Positions 34,658-42,251 of a stretch of 64,000 nucleotides of DNA are shown piece by piece (the stretch's first letter is position 1; every line of letters begins with the position of its first letter). The stretch covers positions 1 through 64,000 of IMG/VR virus record IMGVR_UViG_3300031787_000075; one strand, given 5' to 3'. Below the pieces are notes generated by a model. It searched no databases. It was not told the origin of the DNA and saw only the letters and a program-made list of their open reading frames with translations. This stretch comes from a virus. A program made the position numbers and the translations under genes.

Positions 34658-34876
34658 ATGAAGCACAAAACATTAGCAGCCAAAGAAAGGCATTTGAACC
34701 AACTATATGCAGACATTTTTAGTCAAGAGCAGGCAGTTGAACACTTTATTTATTTAACCAATAAAAGCCGCGGCAATTACACTACCGAGGCTAATATTCG
34801 CAAGCACCACACAAACCATACACTTGGTACTCTTTTACGCAAGTATGACCCAATAGCTTTTAATACAGCAGACTAA
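34658..34876 (+). CDS. Hypothetical protein, 72 aa
   Basis: Small basic helical protein (KERHLNQLYADIFSQEQAVEHF, HHTNHTLGTLLRKYD). Preceded by a 65-nt gap that contains no gene. Unknown. Confidence 0.4.
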   Translation: MKHKTLAAKERHLNQLYADIFSQEQAVEHFIYLTNKSRGNYTTEANIRKHHTNHTLGTLLRKYDPIAFNTAD

Positions 34877-34891
34877 ATAATATACAATCAC

Positions 34892-35581
34892 ATGGAAAGA
34901 ATTAAATTAACCCAAGACTTCGCCTGGTTTTCGCTAACCGAAAAAGAGGCCATTAAACTATTTGCCCTAGACTTTGAAATCTATTCAATCACAGATGGGG
35001 TGGATTCGCTTATTAAGACATTCAATGACCTTGATAATGCAATACAGACAGCGGATTATATTGCCTTAGAATGTGGCCATATAGCAGCGTTTAAATTGTT
35101 TCAACAAGAAGATTTTGAGTCACACTATGAATTTGTTGCAATGCTAGAAGGGCTTGAAAATTACCCTGAATCATTGGAAAGCACACCCGATAGATGGGAA
35201 TTTAGCAAGAAATTAACATTTGAGTTTAATGAGCAGCATAAAGAAACAAATTGGGGCACAGAACTAGACTATTTTGATGAACTAGAAAAGTTTTTTGATG
35301 CCAAAATTAAAGAGTTAAGCAATCCCCCTGCCACACCCGAAACCAATCAACCCACAGCTACTAAATTTTATTTGTTTGGGGGTGAGGCTTGCAGGCTTAT
35401 TGAGGAAGATGGTATTGATAGTCTTAAAAATGCAGACTTTGAAACCTATATGTTTAATCCAATGATTGACAATCCAAATGATTTACTAGCTAAATTCGAT
35501 GGATGGGAGGCATGGCGCGAAATAACAGAAGAGGAATTTTTGAAGCTAATGAACAAAGACTCTCAAAATGGAAGCAACTAA
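34892..35581 (+). CDS. Hypothetical acidic protein, 229 aa
   Basis: Highly acidic, helical-rich. The N-terminal part has SLTEKEAIKLFALDFEIYSI. A Pro/Thr-rich hinge (residues ~148-158) leads to a C-terminal domain with GGEACRLIEEDGIDSL. Acidic early proteins can mimic DNA; that is only a possibility. Overlaps the next gene by 14 nt. Confidence 0.5.
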   Translation: MERIKLTQDFAWFSLTEKEAIKLFALDFEIYSITDGVDSLIKTFNDLDNAIQTADYIALECGHIAAFKLFQQEDFESHYEFVAMLEGLENYPESLESTPDRWEFSKKLTFEFNEQHKETNWGTELDYFDELEKFFDAKIKELSNPPATPETNQPTATKFYLFGGEACRLIEEDGIDSLKNADFETYMFNPMIDNPNDLLAKFDGWEAWREITEEEFLKLMNKDSQNGSN

Positions 35582-35765
35582 TCTAACCTGCCAATTATCG
35601 GTATTGGCAAAACAACCTAAAACCTATGCAGTAAAACAAATACTGCATAAGTCATTGATACCGAAATCAGCGCGATATATTGATACAATCTATATCAATA
35701 ACTATGCGCAGGATATTTACAAGACCCCTAACAACATTTTTTACGCAACCAACCCAAAATACTAA
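35568..35765 (+). CDS. Hypothetical small basic protein, 65 aa
   Basis: Lys/Tyr/Asn-rich, predicted helix-strand, overlapping the previous gene by 14 nt and followed 2 nt later by the next. Could be real or a shadow; the position in the tight cassette supports it. Confidence 0.35.
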   Translation: MEATNLTCQLSVLAKQPKTYAVKQILHKSLIPKSARYIDTIYINNYAQDIYKTPNNIFYATNPKY

Positions 35766-35767
35766 TT

Positions 35768-36148
35768 ATGAACACAAACGAGTTTATTTTAATCAACTAC
35801 AATCTAGGTATGAAAAATGCCTTTATTGTGCAGGATGAAGCCAAAAGTGGCAACCTTGTATTCGCAAATTATGTGGCAGCCACCAACAAGGCGGCAAAAA
35901 TAAATGCCACAACTTACCCATCATTTGAGATTTTTGGCTTGGCAGATGTTAAGCAGTTTTTCAAGTGGCTACTGGAGGAAAAAATCAGTTTCCATCCCGA
36001 TGATGATTTTAAAGAGTATGGTTTAGATTGGCAAGCGGGGGAATTGTTCAACGCGTTAATGGAATCCTGCTATATTATTTGCGAAGAACACGAAGTTGAT
36101 ATATACGAACTAGCTATGCAGTGCATAGAGGAGGTGGAAAATGCCTAA
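35768..36148 (+). CDS. Hypothetical acidic protein, 126 aa
   Basis: Contains ADVKQFFKWLLEEK and an acidic C-terminal helical domain (ALMESCYIICEEHEVDIYELAMQC). Overlaps the Api92-like gene by 8 nt; the ribosome-binding AGGAGG of that gene lies within its 3' end. Unknown. Confidence 0.45.
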   Translation: MNTNEFILINYNLGMKNAFIVQDEAKSGNLVFANYVAATNKAAKINATTYPSFEIFGLADVKQFFKWLLEEKISFHPDDDFKEYGLDWQAGELFNALMESCYIICEEHEVDIYELAMQCIEEVENA

Positions 36149-36653
36149 TTGGTGTATTAATTTTGTTTCTTTCAGGTTTGAGAACCAAGAGAAAGCAACC
36201 TCACTTTATGACAAATTTTATGCTTTACAATCGTCAGATAAAGGAGAAGTTCCCGAAAATTGTCAATGCGTGGATGGGTATCTGTTTGATGTTGTTGTAG
36301 CAGACCAAGGTATTTTTCAGGTCGCTAATGAAACCAGCTTTGAGTTTGGTATTGTATTTTCAAGTCGATGGGCACCAATCAATGAAACCCTAATAAATAT
36401 TGCCAAAACTTATGATGCCATTGGCTTCGAGTGCGAATATTCTGAAACTGGCAATATGGTTTATGGCAAGTTTTTTTATGATACTGCCACAGATAATACA
36501 CTAGACCAACCATTGAGCGATGATGATTTTGATAAGTATGTTTGGAATGAAGAAACCGAAAATTACACCTACAATGGTGTTATTTACGAATCAGACGAAG
36601 AAATCCTTGAACTAATTCACGCAGAAAAATATCCTAATTTCTTTAAATCATGA
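36141..36653 (+). CDS. Api92-like (DUF1281-type) protein, 170 aa
   Basis: Starts MPNWCINFVSF, the hallmark N-terminus of the Api92/DUF1281 family found in phages and plasmids, which has a ferredoxin-like fold. Later aromatic motifs FEFGIVFSSRWAPI also fit. The C-terminus is acidic. Function of the family is unknown. AGGAGG 8 nt upstream of the ATG supports the start. Confidence 0.65.
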   Translation: MPNWCINFVSFRFENQEKATSLYDKFYALQSSDKGEVPENCQCVDGYLFDVVVADQGIFQVANETSFEFGIVFSSRWAPINETLINIAKTYDAIGFECEYSETGNMVYGKFFYDTATDNTLDQPLSDDDFDKYVWNEETENYTYNGVIYESDEEILELIHAEKYPNFFKS

Positions 36654-36775
36654 GAGTACAACCATTTCAACCTCTTGGGGTAAGAGTTAAGCCTAGGAAG
36701 GCTAAAATCAACAAGAAACAAAAATTAGAGGCAGTATTCGCCAAAATCGTTAAACCAATTAAACCCAATGACTAA
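36650..36775 (+). CDS. Small basic peptide, 41 aa
   Basis: ATG overlaps the previous stop (ATGA). 41 residues, about a third Lys/Arg (VRVKPRKAKINKKQK), with Pro-rich ends. Ends overlapping the next gene by 8 nt. Probably a nucleic-acid-binding or host-inhibitory peptide (inference). Confidence 0.4.
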   Translation: MRVQPFQPLGVRVKPRKAKINKKQKLEAVFAKIVKPIKPND

Positions 36776-36962
36776 CAGAATTTATTACATTGCCATTGCC
36801 TGCATGATTGTAGGCTTTGGCTTTACCCCTAACCAGCTCGCGATTAAAACCGCTTTTTTTGGCATGGTTTCATTCGCTTTAACAGCGCTTTATGAAATCA
36901 TAGTCATAATCATTCAAAACTTTAACAAACCACCTAAAAACAATGGAAATTACAAATTTTAA
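36768..36962 (+). CDS. Small membrane protein, 64 aa
   Basis: Two hydrophobic helices (IYYIAIACMIVGFGF and AFFGMVSFALTALYEIIVIII) and a short basic/Asn tail. Overlaps the genes on each side (8 and 20 nt). Member of a trio of tiny membrane proteins. Confidence 0.45.
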   Translation: MTNRIYYIAIACMIVGFGFTPNQLAIKTAFFGMVSFALTALYEIIVIIIQNFNKPPKNNGNYKF

Positions 36963-37110
36963 AATCGAACACCCATTTGCTTATTGGGTGGCACTCATTT
37001 TTTGTTCCATAGCTATTATTGGCATAGTATTGCTAGTATTAGCTGTGGCAGCATCATTTATTTATGAAGATATTGAAAATGAAGAGGAGGATCAATGGCC
37101 AAAGAGTTGA
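36943..37110 (+). CDS. Small single-helix membrane protein, 55 aa
   Basis: N-terminal 15 residues, then a 24-residue hydrophobic helix (ALIFCSIAIIGIVLLVLAV) and an acidic tail (EDIENEEEDQ). Overlaps the preceding gene by 20 nt and the following by 16 nt. Its 3' end carries the AGGAGG of the next gene. Confidence 0.45.
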   Translation: MEITNFKIEHPFAYWVALIFCSIAIIGIVLLVLAVAASFIYEDIENEEEDQWPKS

Positions 37111-37232
37111 TTATCCCGCTCACCCTTTTGTTTTTCTATATCTTATTTACTTGGGCGCAACCTCCAAAAGCAACCAAGCCCAAAGAATCAAAACCAAGTT
37201 CAAAACCAAAAAAATCAAAACACAAATGTTGA
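37095..37232 (+). CDS. Small membrane-anchored basic protein, 45 aa
   Basis: One N-terminal hydrophobic helix (LIIPLTLLFFYILFTWA) followed by a Lys/Pro/Ser tail (KPKESKPSSKPKKSKHKC). A clear GGAGGATCA precedes the ATG. The third of three consecutive tiny membrane proteins. Possibly a superinfection-exclusion or holin-like protein (inference). Confidence 0.45.
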   Translation: MAKELIIPLTLLFFYILFTWAQPPKATKPKESKPSSKPKKSKHKC

Positions 37233-37684
37233 AATACACAGATTTACAGCCTAACAAATTCTATACGATGATAGGCACAAACATGATGGCCGTAACGGTG
37301 GCTCAAACCATTCAGTTCATTAAAATTAGTGAGGCAGGCAGCATAATTTTCAAAAGGATTGAAAAGACCGGCTTAAGCAAGCAGTTATACACGCTACCAC
37401 CCAACAAGTATGAGTATTTGGATGGCAGCAAGACCAGTATTGGTATATGGACAGATGCAGAAATACCTTGCCACAGCGGATACATAACATTTCGAGGCGA
37501 CAACAACATTAATATTTGCGCCAAAGCAAGTGATGTCGATAAAGTTAAAGCTATCCTAGAGCAGGGGTTGAGCGAAGACTACAAGTCTAGGGTGTGCTTG
37601 TTTGTCATAGATGAAAAAACCAATACCAGATCAGATGAAGGAGAAATGATTTTTGATACCGAAAACCAATTAATTTACAAGTAA
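37226..37684 (+). CDS. Hypothetical protein, 152 aa
   Basis: ATG at 37226 (MLKYTDLQPNKFYTMIGTNM) chosen because it overlaps the upstream stop by 7 nt. Beta-rich, with repeated basic/aromatic segments, and a compact C-terminal part (VKAILEQGLSEDYKSRVCLFVIDE). Not recognised. Ends with its stop overlapping the next ATG. Confidence 0.45.
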   Translation: MLKYTDLQPNKFYTMIGTNMMAVTVAQTIQFIKISEAGSIIFKRIEKTGLSKQLYTLPPNKYEYLDGSKTSIGIWTDAEIPCHSGYITFRGDNNINICAKASDVDKVKAILEQGLSEDYKSRVCLFVIDEKTNTRSDEGEMIFDTENQLIYK

Positions 37685-37911
37685 TGGCAACATACATTCA
37701 AGACTTAAACATTAAATTAGCTTTTCATCCCGATGGGAAAAAAGCACAGCTATTCGTTCCAGAATCTTTGACCAAAGAGTTTCCAGCTCTCACCCCTCAT
37801 GTGTTTGTTTTGTCAGACAAAGAGTTTAATGGCCCATATTGTCGCGACATAATTGAACACAGATTGTCTAACTTTTACAAAACCGAAGAAGAGGAGGTTA
37901 GTAATGGCTAA
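37684..37911 (+). CDS. Hypothetical protein, 75 aa
   Basis: Beta-type small protein (IKLAFHPDGKKAQLFVPESL). Shares one base with the stop of the upstream gene. Overlaps the next gene by 8 nt and contains its ribosome-binding sequence. Unknown. Confidence 0.4.
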   Translation: MATYIQDLNIKLAFHPDGKKAQLFVPESLTKEFPALTPHVFVLSDKEFNGPYCRDIIEHRLSNFYKTEEEEVSNG

Positions 37912-38125
37912 GACTTTCACTAAATGGTACAACAATCTGCCTGCCTCCAAACAAAAGGAGGCAAGGCAGTTCATGACCACCATCATGGGCAGAAGCACCA
38001 TGTATAAAGTTATAGGCGAAGAGTTCAGCCCTTCGCCTGATAGATGCCAAAAAATAGCAGATTACGCTAGAGTACAAATTAGTTTTAACGACATAATTTA
38101 TTCGCCAAATGATACAATTCAGTAG
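37904..38125 (+). CDS. Possible HTH protein, 73 aa
   Basis: ATG at 37904 follows GAGGAGG by 7 nt. Helical throughout. The region KQKEARQFMTTIMGRSTMYKVI followed by SPSPDRCQKIADYARV is compatible with a small HTH (Cro/YdaS-like) domain, but this is uncertain. Overlaps the following gene by 17 nt. Confidence 0.4.
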   Translation: MAKTFTKWYNNLPASKQKEARQFMTTIMGRSTMYKVIGEEFSPSPDRCQKIADYARVQISFNDIIYSPNDTIQ

Positions 38126-38297
38126 GACCAGTCTTGCAGATGCCATGCTGCATTTAATTTATTTGAAAAAAAGTTTTGCCACCTATAAAATAATAGGAGG
38201 CAATTATGTTTTTAGGGCATTTTGCAGCAAGGAAGACAGAGATAAATCTATTTCTAACACCCAAGATGTATTAGTATTAATCGACATTAAGTATTAG
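38109..38297 (+). CDS. Hypothetical small protein, 62 aa
   Basis: Basic protein overlapping the previous gene by 17 nt. Contains a helix-strand pair (LHLIYLKKSFATYKII, VLVLIDIKY). Unknown; the reading frame is the only long one here, and the next gene starts 2 nt after it. Confidence 0.35.
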   Translation: MIQFSRTSLADAMLHLIYLKKSFATYKIIGGNYVFRAFCSKEDRDKSISNTQDVLVLIDIKY

Positions 38298-38299
38298 GT

Positions 38300-38632
38300 A
38301 TGGCAAAATTCACCAAAAAAAAGAAGGTAGAGGCAGCTAATTTGCAGATAGTGTATATTCATGCCTTATGCAAGGCCATCCACCACTCAATTAAGCTTCC
38401 AAAAGAAAATATTGGCTTAATCGGTACTGCCGAGGAGAAGGAGGCCATAAATCAACTATCTGCCAAAGTAAATTATTTTATCAAGACCTATGATAAGATA
38501 TTTGAGCAAGACCTTATGGCAAAGAAATATGTCATGGGCAATTTTAATAGCATAGACGAATTTTCGATGCAAATACTAGAACAAGTAGAATTAATTTTAT
38601 CCAAACCACATCATGAACAAAACAAACACTAG
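38300..38632 (+). CDS. Hypothetical helical protein, 110 aa
   Basis: Basic N-terminus (MAKFTKKKKVEAA), then helical (LQIVYIHALCKAIHHSIKL, SAKVNYFIKTYDKIFEQDL). Overlaps the MazG-like gene by 20 nt. Unknown. Confidence 0.4.
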   Translation: MAKFTKKKKVEAANLQIVYIHALCKAIHHSIKLPKENIGLIGTAEEKEAINQLSAKVNYFIKTYDKIFEQDLMAKKYVMGNFNSIDEFSMQILEQVELILSKPHHEQNKH

Positions 38633-38987
38633 AACCTTGGAGCAGGTGTTCCAAGACCTCACAGAATGGCAGATGGCCAAATTTCCAAATCCAAACCTCA
38701 ATGGATTAGTAAATCACATTAGAGAAGAATTGGTAGAGTTTGAGGCAGAAATTCAAGCCCTAACTGCCGAAACCCGAACCAAAGCCGCCACAGAGATTGT
38801 GGATGTAATTATCCTATCGTTTCAAGCACTTAGGGTAGTGTTACAGCCCATTAGTGATGAAACCAACACAGAAATGCTAAAATCGGTACTGGAGGAAAAA
38901 CTATCTGTACTTAAGGATAGGCAATATCCTACCGAGCCCGACCAGGATGGCAAGTTCAAGCATTTAAAAGGAGGTCAAGATGTATAA
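38613..38987 (+). CDS. MazG-like nucleotide pyrophosphohydrolase, 124 aa
   Basis: The helical pattern of the all-alpha NTP-PPase (MazG/DUF550) superfamily is visible. The metal-binding EExxE/ExxD pairs are HIREELVEFEAEIQ (Glu-Glu-x-x-x-Glu) and EIVDVIILSFQAL (Glu-x-x-Asp). Such phage enzymes remove (d)NTPs or alarmones to protect against host defence or control nucleotide pools. Overlaps the next gene by 8 nt. Confidence 0.65.
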   Translation: MNKTNTRTLEQVFQDLTEWQMAKFPNPNLNGLVNHIREELVEFEAEIQALTAETRTKAATEIVDVIILSFQALRVVLQPISDETNTEMLKSVLEEKLSVLKDRQYPTEPDQDGKFKHLKGGQDV

Positions 38988-39474
38988 CGCAGTACAAGTA
39001 GTTGACGCCATGGACCAGTTCTGTCGACAATGGCTGCCTGATTATTCATTTTCCAGCTCCAACACCTCTTATTTAAAAGCAAAATATAGTGATGGCAAAG
39101 ACTATAGTAATTATGAATATGGCTTTTTTATTAATTTTAACAAGCCAGTAATCGGGGTTGACAAGCAATACCTTCACTTGTCATTTAGCGTATCTCATAT
39201 AGAGGCAGATTTTCGGAATTTCAAAGAGTTTTGGCAAAGGTTTATTGACACCATAGAGCCTTTGATTTACTTGTCACCACTTAGCCCCAAATACGTTGAG
39301 TACAAGATTATGGGCGCAGTTCATGAGGCTGTTAGTACAATAGAATTGTTTGAGAGTATTCGTGACGTTCAAAGGCAGCGTGAAAGATTATATGGTACAG
39401 AACCCTGCCCTATCTGCCACTACCCTAGCAATGGCAAAGGCCATAGATGTATTCTAACCAATGAACAGCTTTAA
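38980..39474 (+). CDS. Hypothetical protein with C-terminal Cys/His cluster, 164 aa
   Basis: AGGAGG precedes the ATG by 6 nt. Middle is aromatic and beta-rich; the end has CPICHYPSNGKGHRC, a four-ligand zinc-binding-like knuckle (C-x2-C-x8-H-x-C). Probably a small DNA/RNA-interacting protein. Not recognised. Confidence 0.45.
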   Translation: MYNAVQVVDAMDQFCRQWLPDYSFSSSNTSYLKAKYSDGKDYSNYEYGFFINFNKPVIGVDKQYLHLSFSVSHIEADFRNFKEFWQRFIDTIEPLIYLSPLSPKYVEYKIMGAVHEAVSTIELFESIRDVQRQRERLYGTEPCPICHYPSNGKGHRCILTNEQL

Positions 39475-39486
39475 TCCATACCGACC

Positions 39487-39741
39487 ATGAGTAAAGTAAC
39501 AATGGAATTATCAGCCACAACAGCTTTGAATATACTAGGCTTTTTAAAAGAATTTGAACAAGAACTTAATTTGCATCCTCTATGTAGATTCATGTTAGAA
39601 AGCTATCAAGAATTTGAGGCAGAGATAAACTCTAAAATGACACAAGAGCAGTTTGAAGATGCCGTAAAGGAAATTAAAATAGCTGTATTAATGGGAAAGG
39701 CTCCAGACAATGCCAAAAGCGGTTCAATATTCAACAAATAA
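39487..39741 (+). CDS. Hypothetical helical protein, 84 aa
   Basis: Acidic helical protein (ATTALNILGFLKEFEQELN, EFEAEINSKMTQEQFEDAVKE). Separated from the next by 5 nt. Unknown. Confidence 0.4.
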   Translation: MSKVTMELSATTALNILGFLKEFEQELNLHPLCRFMLESYQEFEAEINSKMTQEQFEDAVKEIKIAVLMGKAPDNAKSGSIFNK

Positions 39742-39746
39742 AAGTT

Positions 39747-39950
39747 ATGAGCATCGAAGTAACACCAGAGAAGATATTGGCTAGAGCCAAGATTCTTCAT
39801 ATAGATATGCTTGCCGACCAAATAAGAATACGCCAGCATTTGTGCATGAGATTTTTTAAAGAAGAAAAAGATGACGAATTAAAAAGGCAGAGCCAAATTA
39901 AACACCAATTGGTTTGCATATTCTTGGACCGAATCAACAAACTAAATTAA
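39747..39950 (+). CDS. Hypothetical helical protein, 67 aa
   Basis: Helical, basic (IRQHLCMRFFKEEKDDELKRQ). Last gene of the rightward block; a bidirectional terminator follows 10 nt after it. Unknown. Confidence 0.4.
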   Translation: MSIEVTPEKILARAKILHIDMLADQIRIRQHLCMRFFKEEKDDELKRQSQIKHQLVCIFLDRINKLN

Positions 39951-39960
39951 CTTTAAAACA

Positions 39961-39993
39961 AAAGCCCGACTCTTAAATGAATCGGGCTTTTTT
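39961..39993. terminator. Bidirectional terminator between converging blocks
   Basis: Stem AGCCCGA (39963-39969)/TCGGGCT (39982-39988) with A-run on the left and T-run on the right, so it terminates both the rightward genes ending at 39950 and the leftward gene ending at 40007. Confidence 0.85.
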
Positions 39994-40006
39994 ATTTGCC
40001 TATATC

Positions 40007-40834
40007 CTAGTTTGAGTCACTACTCAACAACAACCTTATAATAGACTTGGTATCATCGGGAAAGTCTTTGCCCAAACACCAGTTCATTAATCCTCTTTGG
40101 TCATAATCTTGGGCATCTACTGGCTTACCCATAAACTTGCCAAACCCCCATGTGGTTACTCCATCTTTGGATCTGAAATTGCCACTAACATCAAGCATAT
40201 CGCCTCCGTATCTTGAAGCCTTGCCATACACCTCCCAAAAGTCCTTAAAAATGTCAGGCTCCGGGAAATCTTTTAGAAATGGGTAATAATTGTATTTCTC
40301 GAAATCAAGGTAAAGCATATCATTAATAGTGGCAGTTAAACTAGCGGTTGCCTCCACATCTACCATGGCATTATGGGCATCTCCATATTTATCCTTGATT
40401 GTTTCCCCAGTAAAGAAAAAGAATGAGGCTTCCAAGGTTCTAGGTGCTAATAGCTTTACTAAGTTACCTGTATCGAATACGTTTCTACCCTTAATCTCGA
40501 AATTTAGTCCGCAACGCTCAAATTCTTTATACAGAAGCTTTAAGTCAAAGCCAATGATATTGAACCCTGCCAATACGGTTTCGGCCTCCATAAAGTCATT
40601 AAAAACGACTTGCGCAAATTCAGAAAATTTAGGCTTGTCTTTAACCATATCGTCTGTGATTTTATGGACCTCGCTTGCCTCTGCACTTATCGGCTTTTCA
40701 GGATTGAAAAACAAATCGTGTCTAAAAATCTCATTAAATCCAGTATCAACTACTAAATAAGATAGCTGTACTATCCTATCGGTTTGGGTGTCTAACCCTG
40801 TTGACTCTATGTCAAAAAATAGAATTTTTCTCAT
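40007..40834 (-). CDS. DnaQ-like 3'-5' exonuclease (DEDDh), 275 aa
   Basis: N-terminal FDIESTG supplies Asp8 and Glu10. ExoII-like AGFNIIGFD follows (~residues 91-99). HNAMVDVEAT supplies the His and last Asp of the DEDDh site. Residues after ~190 include an additional domain (WEVYGKASRYGG, WGFGKFMGKPVD) found in some Bacteroidota phage exonucleases. Probably acts in replication proofreading or DNA turnover. Its start overlaps the HNH-like gene by 23 nt. Confidence 0.85.
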   Translation of the reverse strand: MRKILFFDIESTGLDTQTDRIVQLSYLVVDTGFNEIFRHDLFFNPEKPISAEASEVHKITDDMVKDKPKFSEFAQVVFNDFMEAETVLAGFNIIGFDLKLLYKEFERCGLNFEIKGRNVFDTGNLVKLLAPRTLEASFFFFTGETIKDKYGDAHNAMVDVEATASLTATINDMLYLDFEKYNYYPFLKDFPEPDIFKDFWEVYGKASRYGGDMLDVSGNFRSKDGVTTWGFGKFMGKPVDAQDYDQRGLMNWCLGKDFPDDTKSIIRLLLSSDSN

Positions 40835-41288
40835 GTTCGTATTGTTGTTTTAAAAATTGTTGATACTCTAGTAAATACTTGGCTCCTGGTCCAAGCTTTA
40901 AAAAATCCATCTTAGTGCCATGGTCGAAACAGCCATGAACATTTGTGTCATAATCGTAGCTTAACAAAACCACGTTAAAATCCTTCTCTCTATATCGGGT
41001 GTGGTTTCTTGTCAATACATGGGCAAAACTGCCGGGAACCATGTTTTTAATCGGCTTATAGGTCACGCAGCACACCCTATATTGCTTTGTGTGTTCATAC
41101 CATTCCTCCATACTCATGTACTCTCTCTTGACAAATTGACTTCCTGGCTTTCTTTCGGTCCAGATCCTTACGAATAAATCCATGAGATTCCTCTCCTTCT
41201 CCACCCTCTTTTTCTTTATAGGGGTCCTTTTTATGGCCTGCTTTAGTTTTTTCGCAGGCATACCTTTCTTTGGATACGGTTTTGCCAT
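40812..41288 (-). CDS. HNH-like protein, 158 aa
   Basis: Very basic N-terminal 35 residues. A Cys pair (RVCCVT) is followed by SFAHVLTRNHTRYREKDFNVVLL and VHGCFDHGTKMDF. This order (Cys near the start, AHxLxRxHxRYR, then VLLSY, H, DH) resembles HNH-type nucleases in Bacteroidota phages. A full zinc site is not assured. It lies 1 nt from a methyltransferase gene and could form a restriction-like or DNA-processing pair with it. Confidence 0.5.
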   Translation of the reverse strand: MAKPYPKKGMPAKKLKQAIKRTPIKKKRVEKERNLMDLFVRIWTERKPGSQFVKREYMSMEEWYEHTKQYRVCCVTYKPIKNMVPGSFAHVLTRNHTRYREKDFNVVLLSYDYDTNVHGCFDHGTKMDFLKLGPGAKYLLEYQQFLKQQYEHEKNSIF

Positions 41289-41947
41289 TACTTTATATCG
41301 TTTAGTTTGTTAAATACATAATCTCCAAACTGCTTTGCCATTGCATTGGCGATACCCTCAAAAAACCTGCTCCTTTTGTGGCCGCCACCATTAATACCCT
41401 TTATTGAATCCGTTAAATACCTTTTCTTGCCCGACTTATCTATATAAACAGGTTCAGGATATTCTGTATGAGTGCCTTGCTCAAACAAATTGGTGTTGGC
41501 GCTATGAACTAATTTAGGCAAATCCTTTAGCCACAAACAAGTTCTTTTTAACTCTCTGTCACCAAAATAATAGGGGTGAATTACTTGGTCATGCTTTCTT
41601 ATGGCAGCATCAGCACACCCCATAGGGTTCTCAATACAAATGTGTGGAATATTTGCCTCCAGTAGTGTTGCGAAAAATGTTAATGCCTCCAACCTCTTAA
41701 AAACCCTGCCTGGTTCATTCCAATACTTCTTGCCCGAAAAAGTTAAATATGTGCATGGTGGATGCCCTATCATAATATCCCAACCATCATTGATAATGTC
41801 TAACACACTACCTTTATAATGATTTCCCGGAACCTCTGTGTCTAAGATATCACAACTCCATGCCTCAAATCCTTGCCTAGCAAAAGCATCTCTAACGATT
41901 CCTGAATACTCACAAGCTACCAAAACCTTTATTTTACCTCTTTCCAT
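41288..41947 (-). CDS. DNA cytosine methyltransferase-like protein, 219 aa
   Basis: Rossmann-type start (KVLVACEYSGIVRDAFARQGFEAWSCDIL) gives SAM-binding motif I and the acidic loop. GHPPCTYLTFSG carries the PPC catalytic motif, and HICIENPMGC the ENP motif IV-like region. Short for a full m5C enzyme and lacking a separate recognition domain; a small phage-type methyltransferase that might protect phage DNA. Overlaps the HNH-like gene by 1 nt. Confidence 0.7.
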   Translation of the reverse strand: MERGKIKVLVACEYSGIVRDAFARQGFEAWSCDILDTEVPGNHYKGSVLDIINDGWDIMIGHPPCTYLTFSGKKYWNEPGRVFKRLEALTFFATLLEANIPHICIENPMGCADAAIRKHDQVIHPYYFGDRELKRTCLWLKDLPKLVHSANTNLFEQGTHTEYPEPVYIDKSGKKRYLTDSIKGINGGGHKRSRFFEGIANAMAKQFGDYVFNKLNDIK

Positions 41948-41952
41948 TCCAA

Positions 41953-42204
41953 TTAAATAATATAGCCTTTTTTATTTCTTTGAAACATCGGACCTTTTTT
42001 ATCATGTCCTTTGGGAAACATAAGTTTTACATTGCCTAAATCGTAATCGCTTTCTAACAATCCTCTATCGTTTCTTGGTTTAATACTTCTTTCTTGTCTG
42101 ATTATACATCTTTCTCCCAAATAGTCCGTTAACAAGAAAGGACTGGTTTCAACGCAATGAATGCGCTCTGGCAGGTTTAAGTGGCTGTTGTTGTCTGTGT
42201 TCAT
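41953..42204 (-). CDS. Hypothetical protein, 83 aa
   Basis: Hydrophilic, with a basic middle (CIIRQERSIKPRNDRGLLES) and Gly/Lys-rich end. Not recognised. Lies 5 nt before the methyltransferase start and after the Tad2-like gene in transcription order. Confidence 0.4.
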   Translation of the reverse strand: MNTDNNSHLNLPERIHCVETSPFLLTDYLGERCIIRQERSIKPRNDRGLLESDYDLGNVKLMFPKGHDKKGPMFQRNKKGYII

Positions 42205-42251
42205 AAATTTGGTTAATTAAAGGGCAGAGAAACTCCCTGCCCAGTGAAAAA

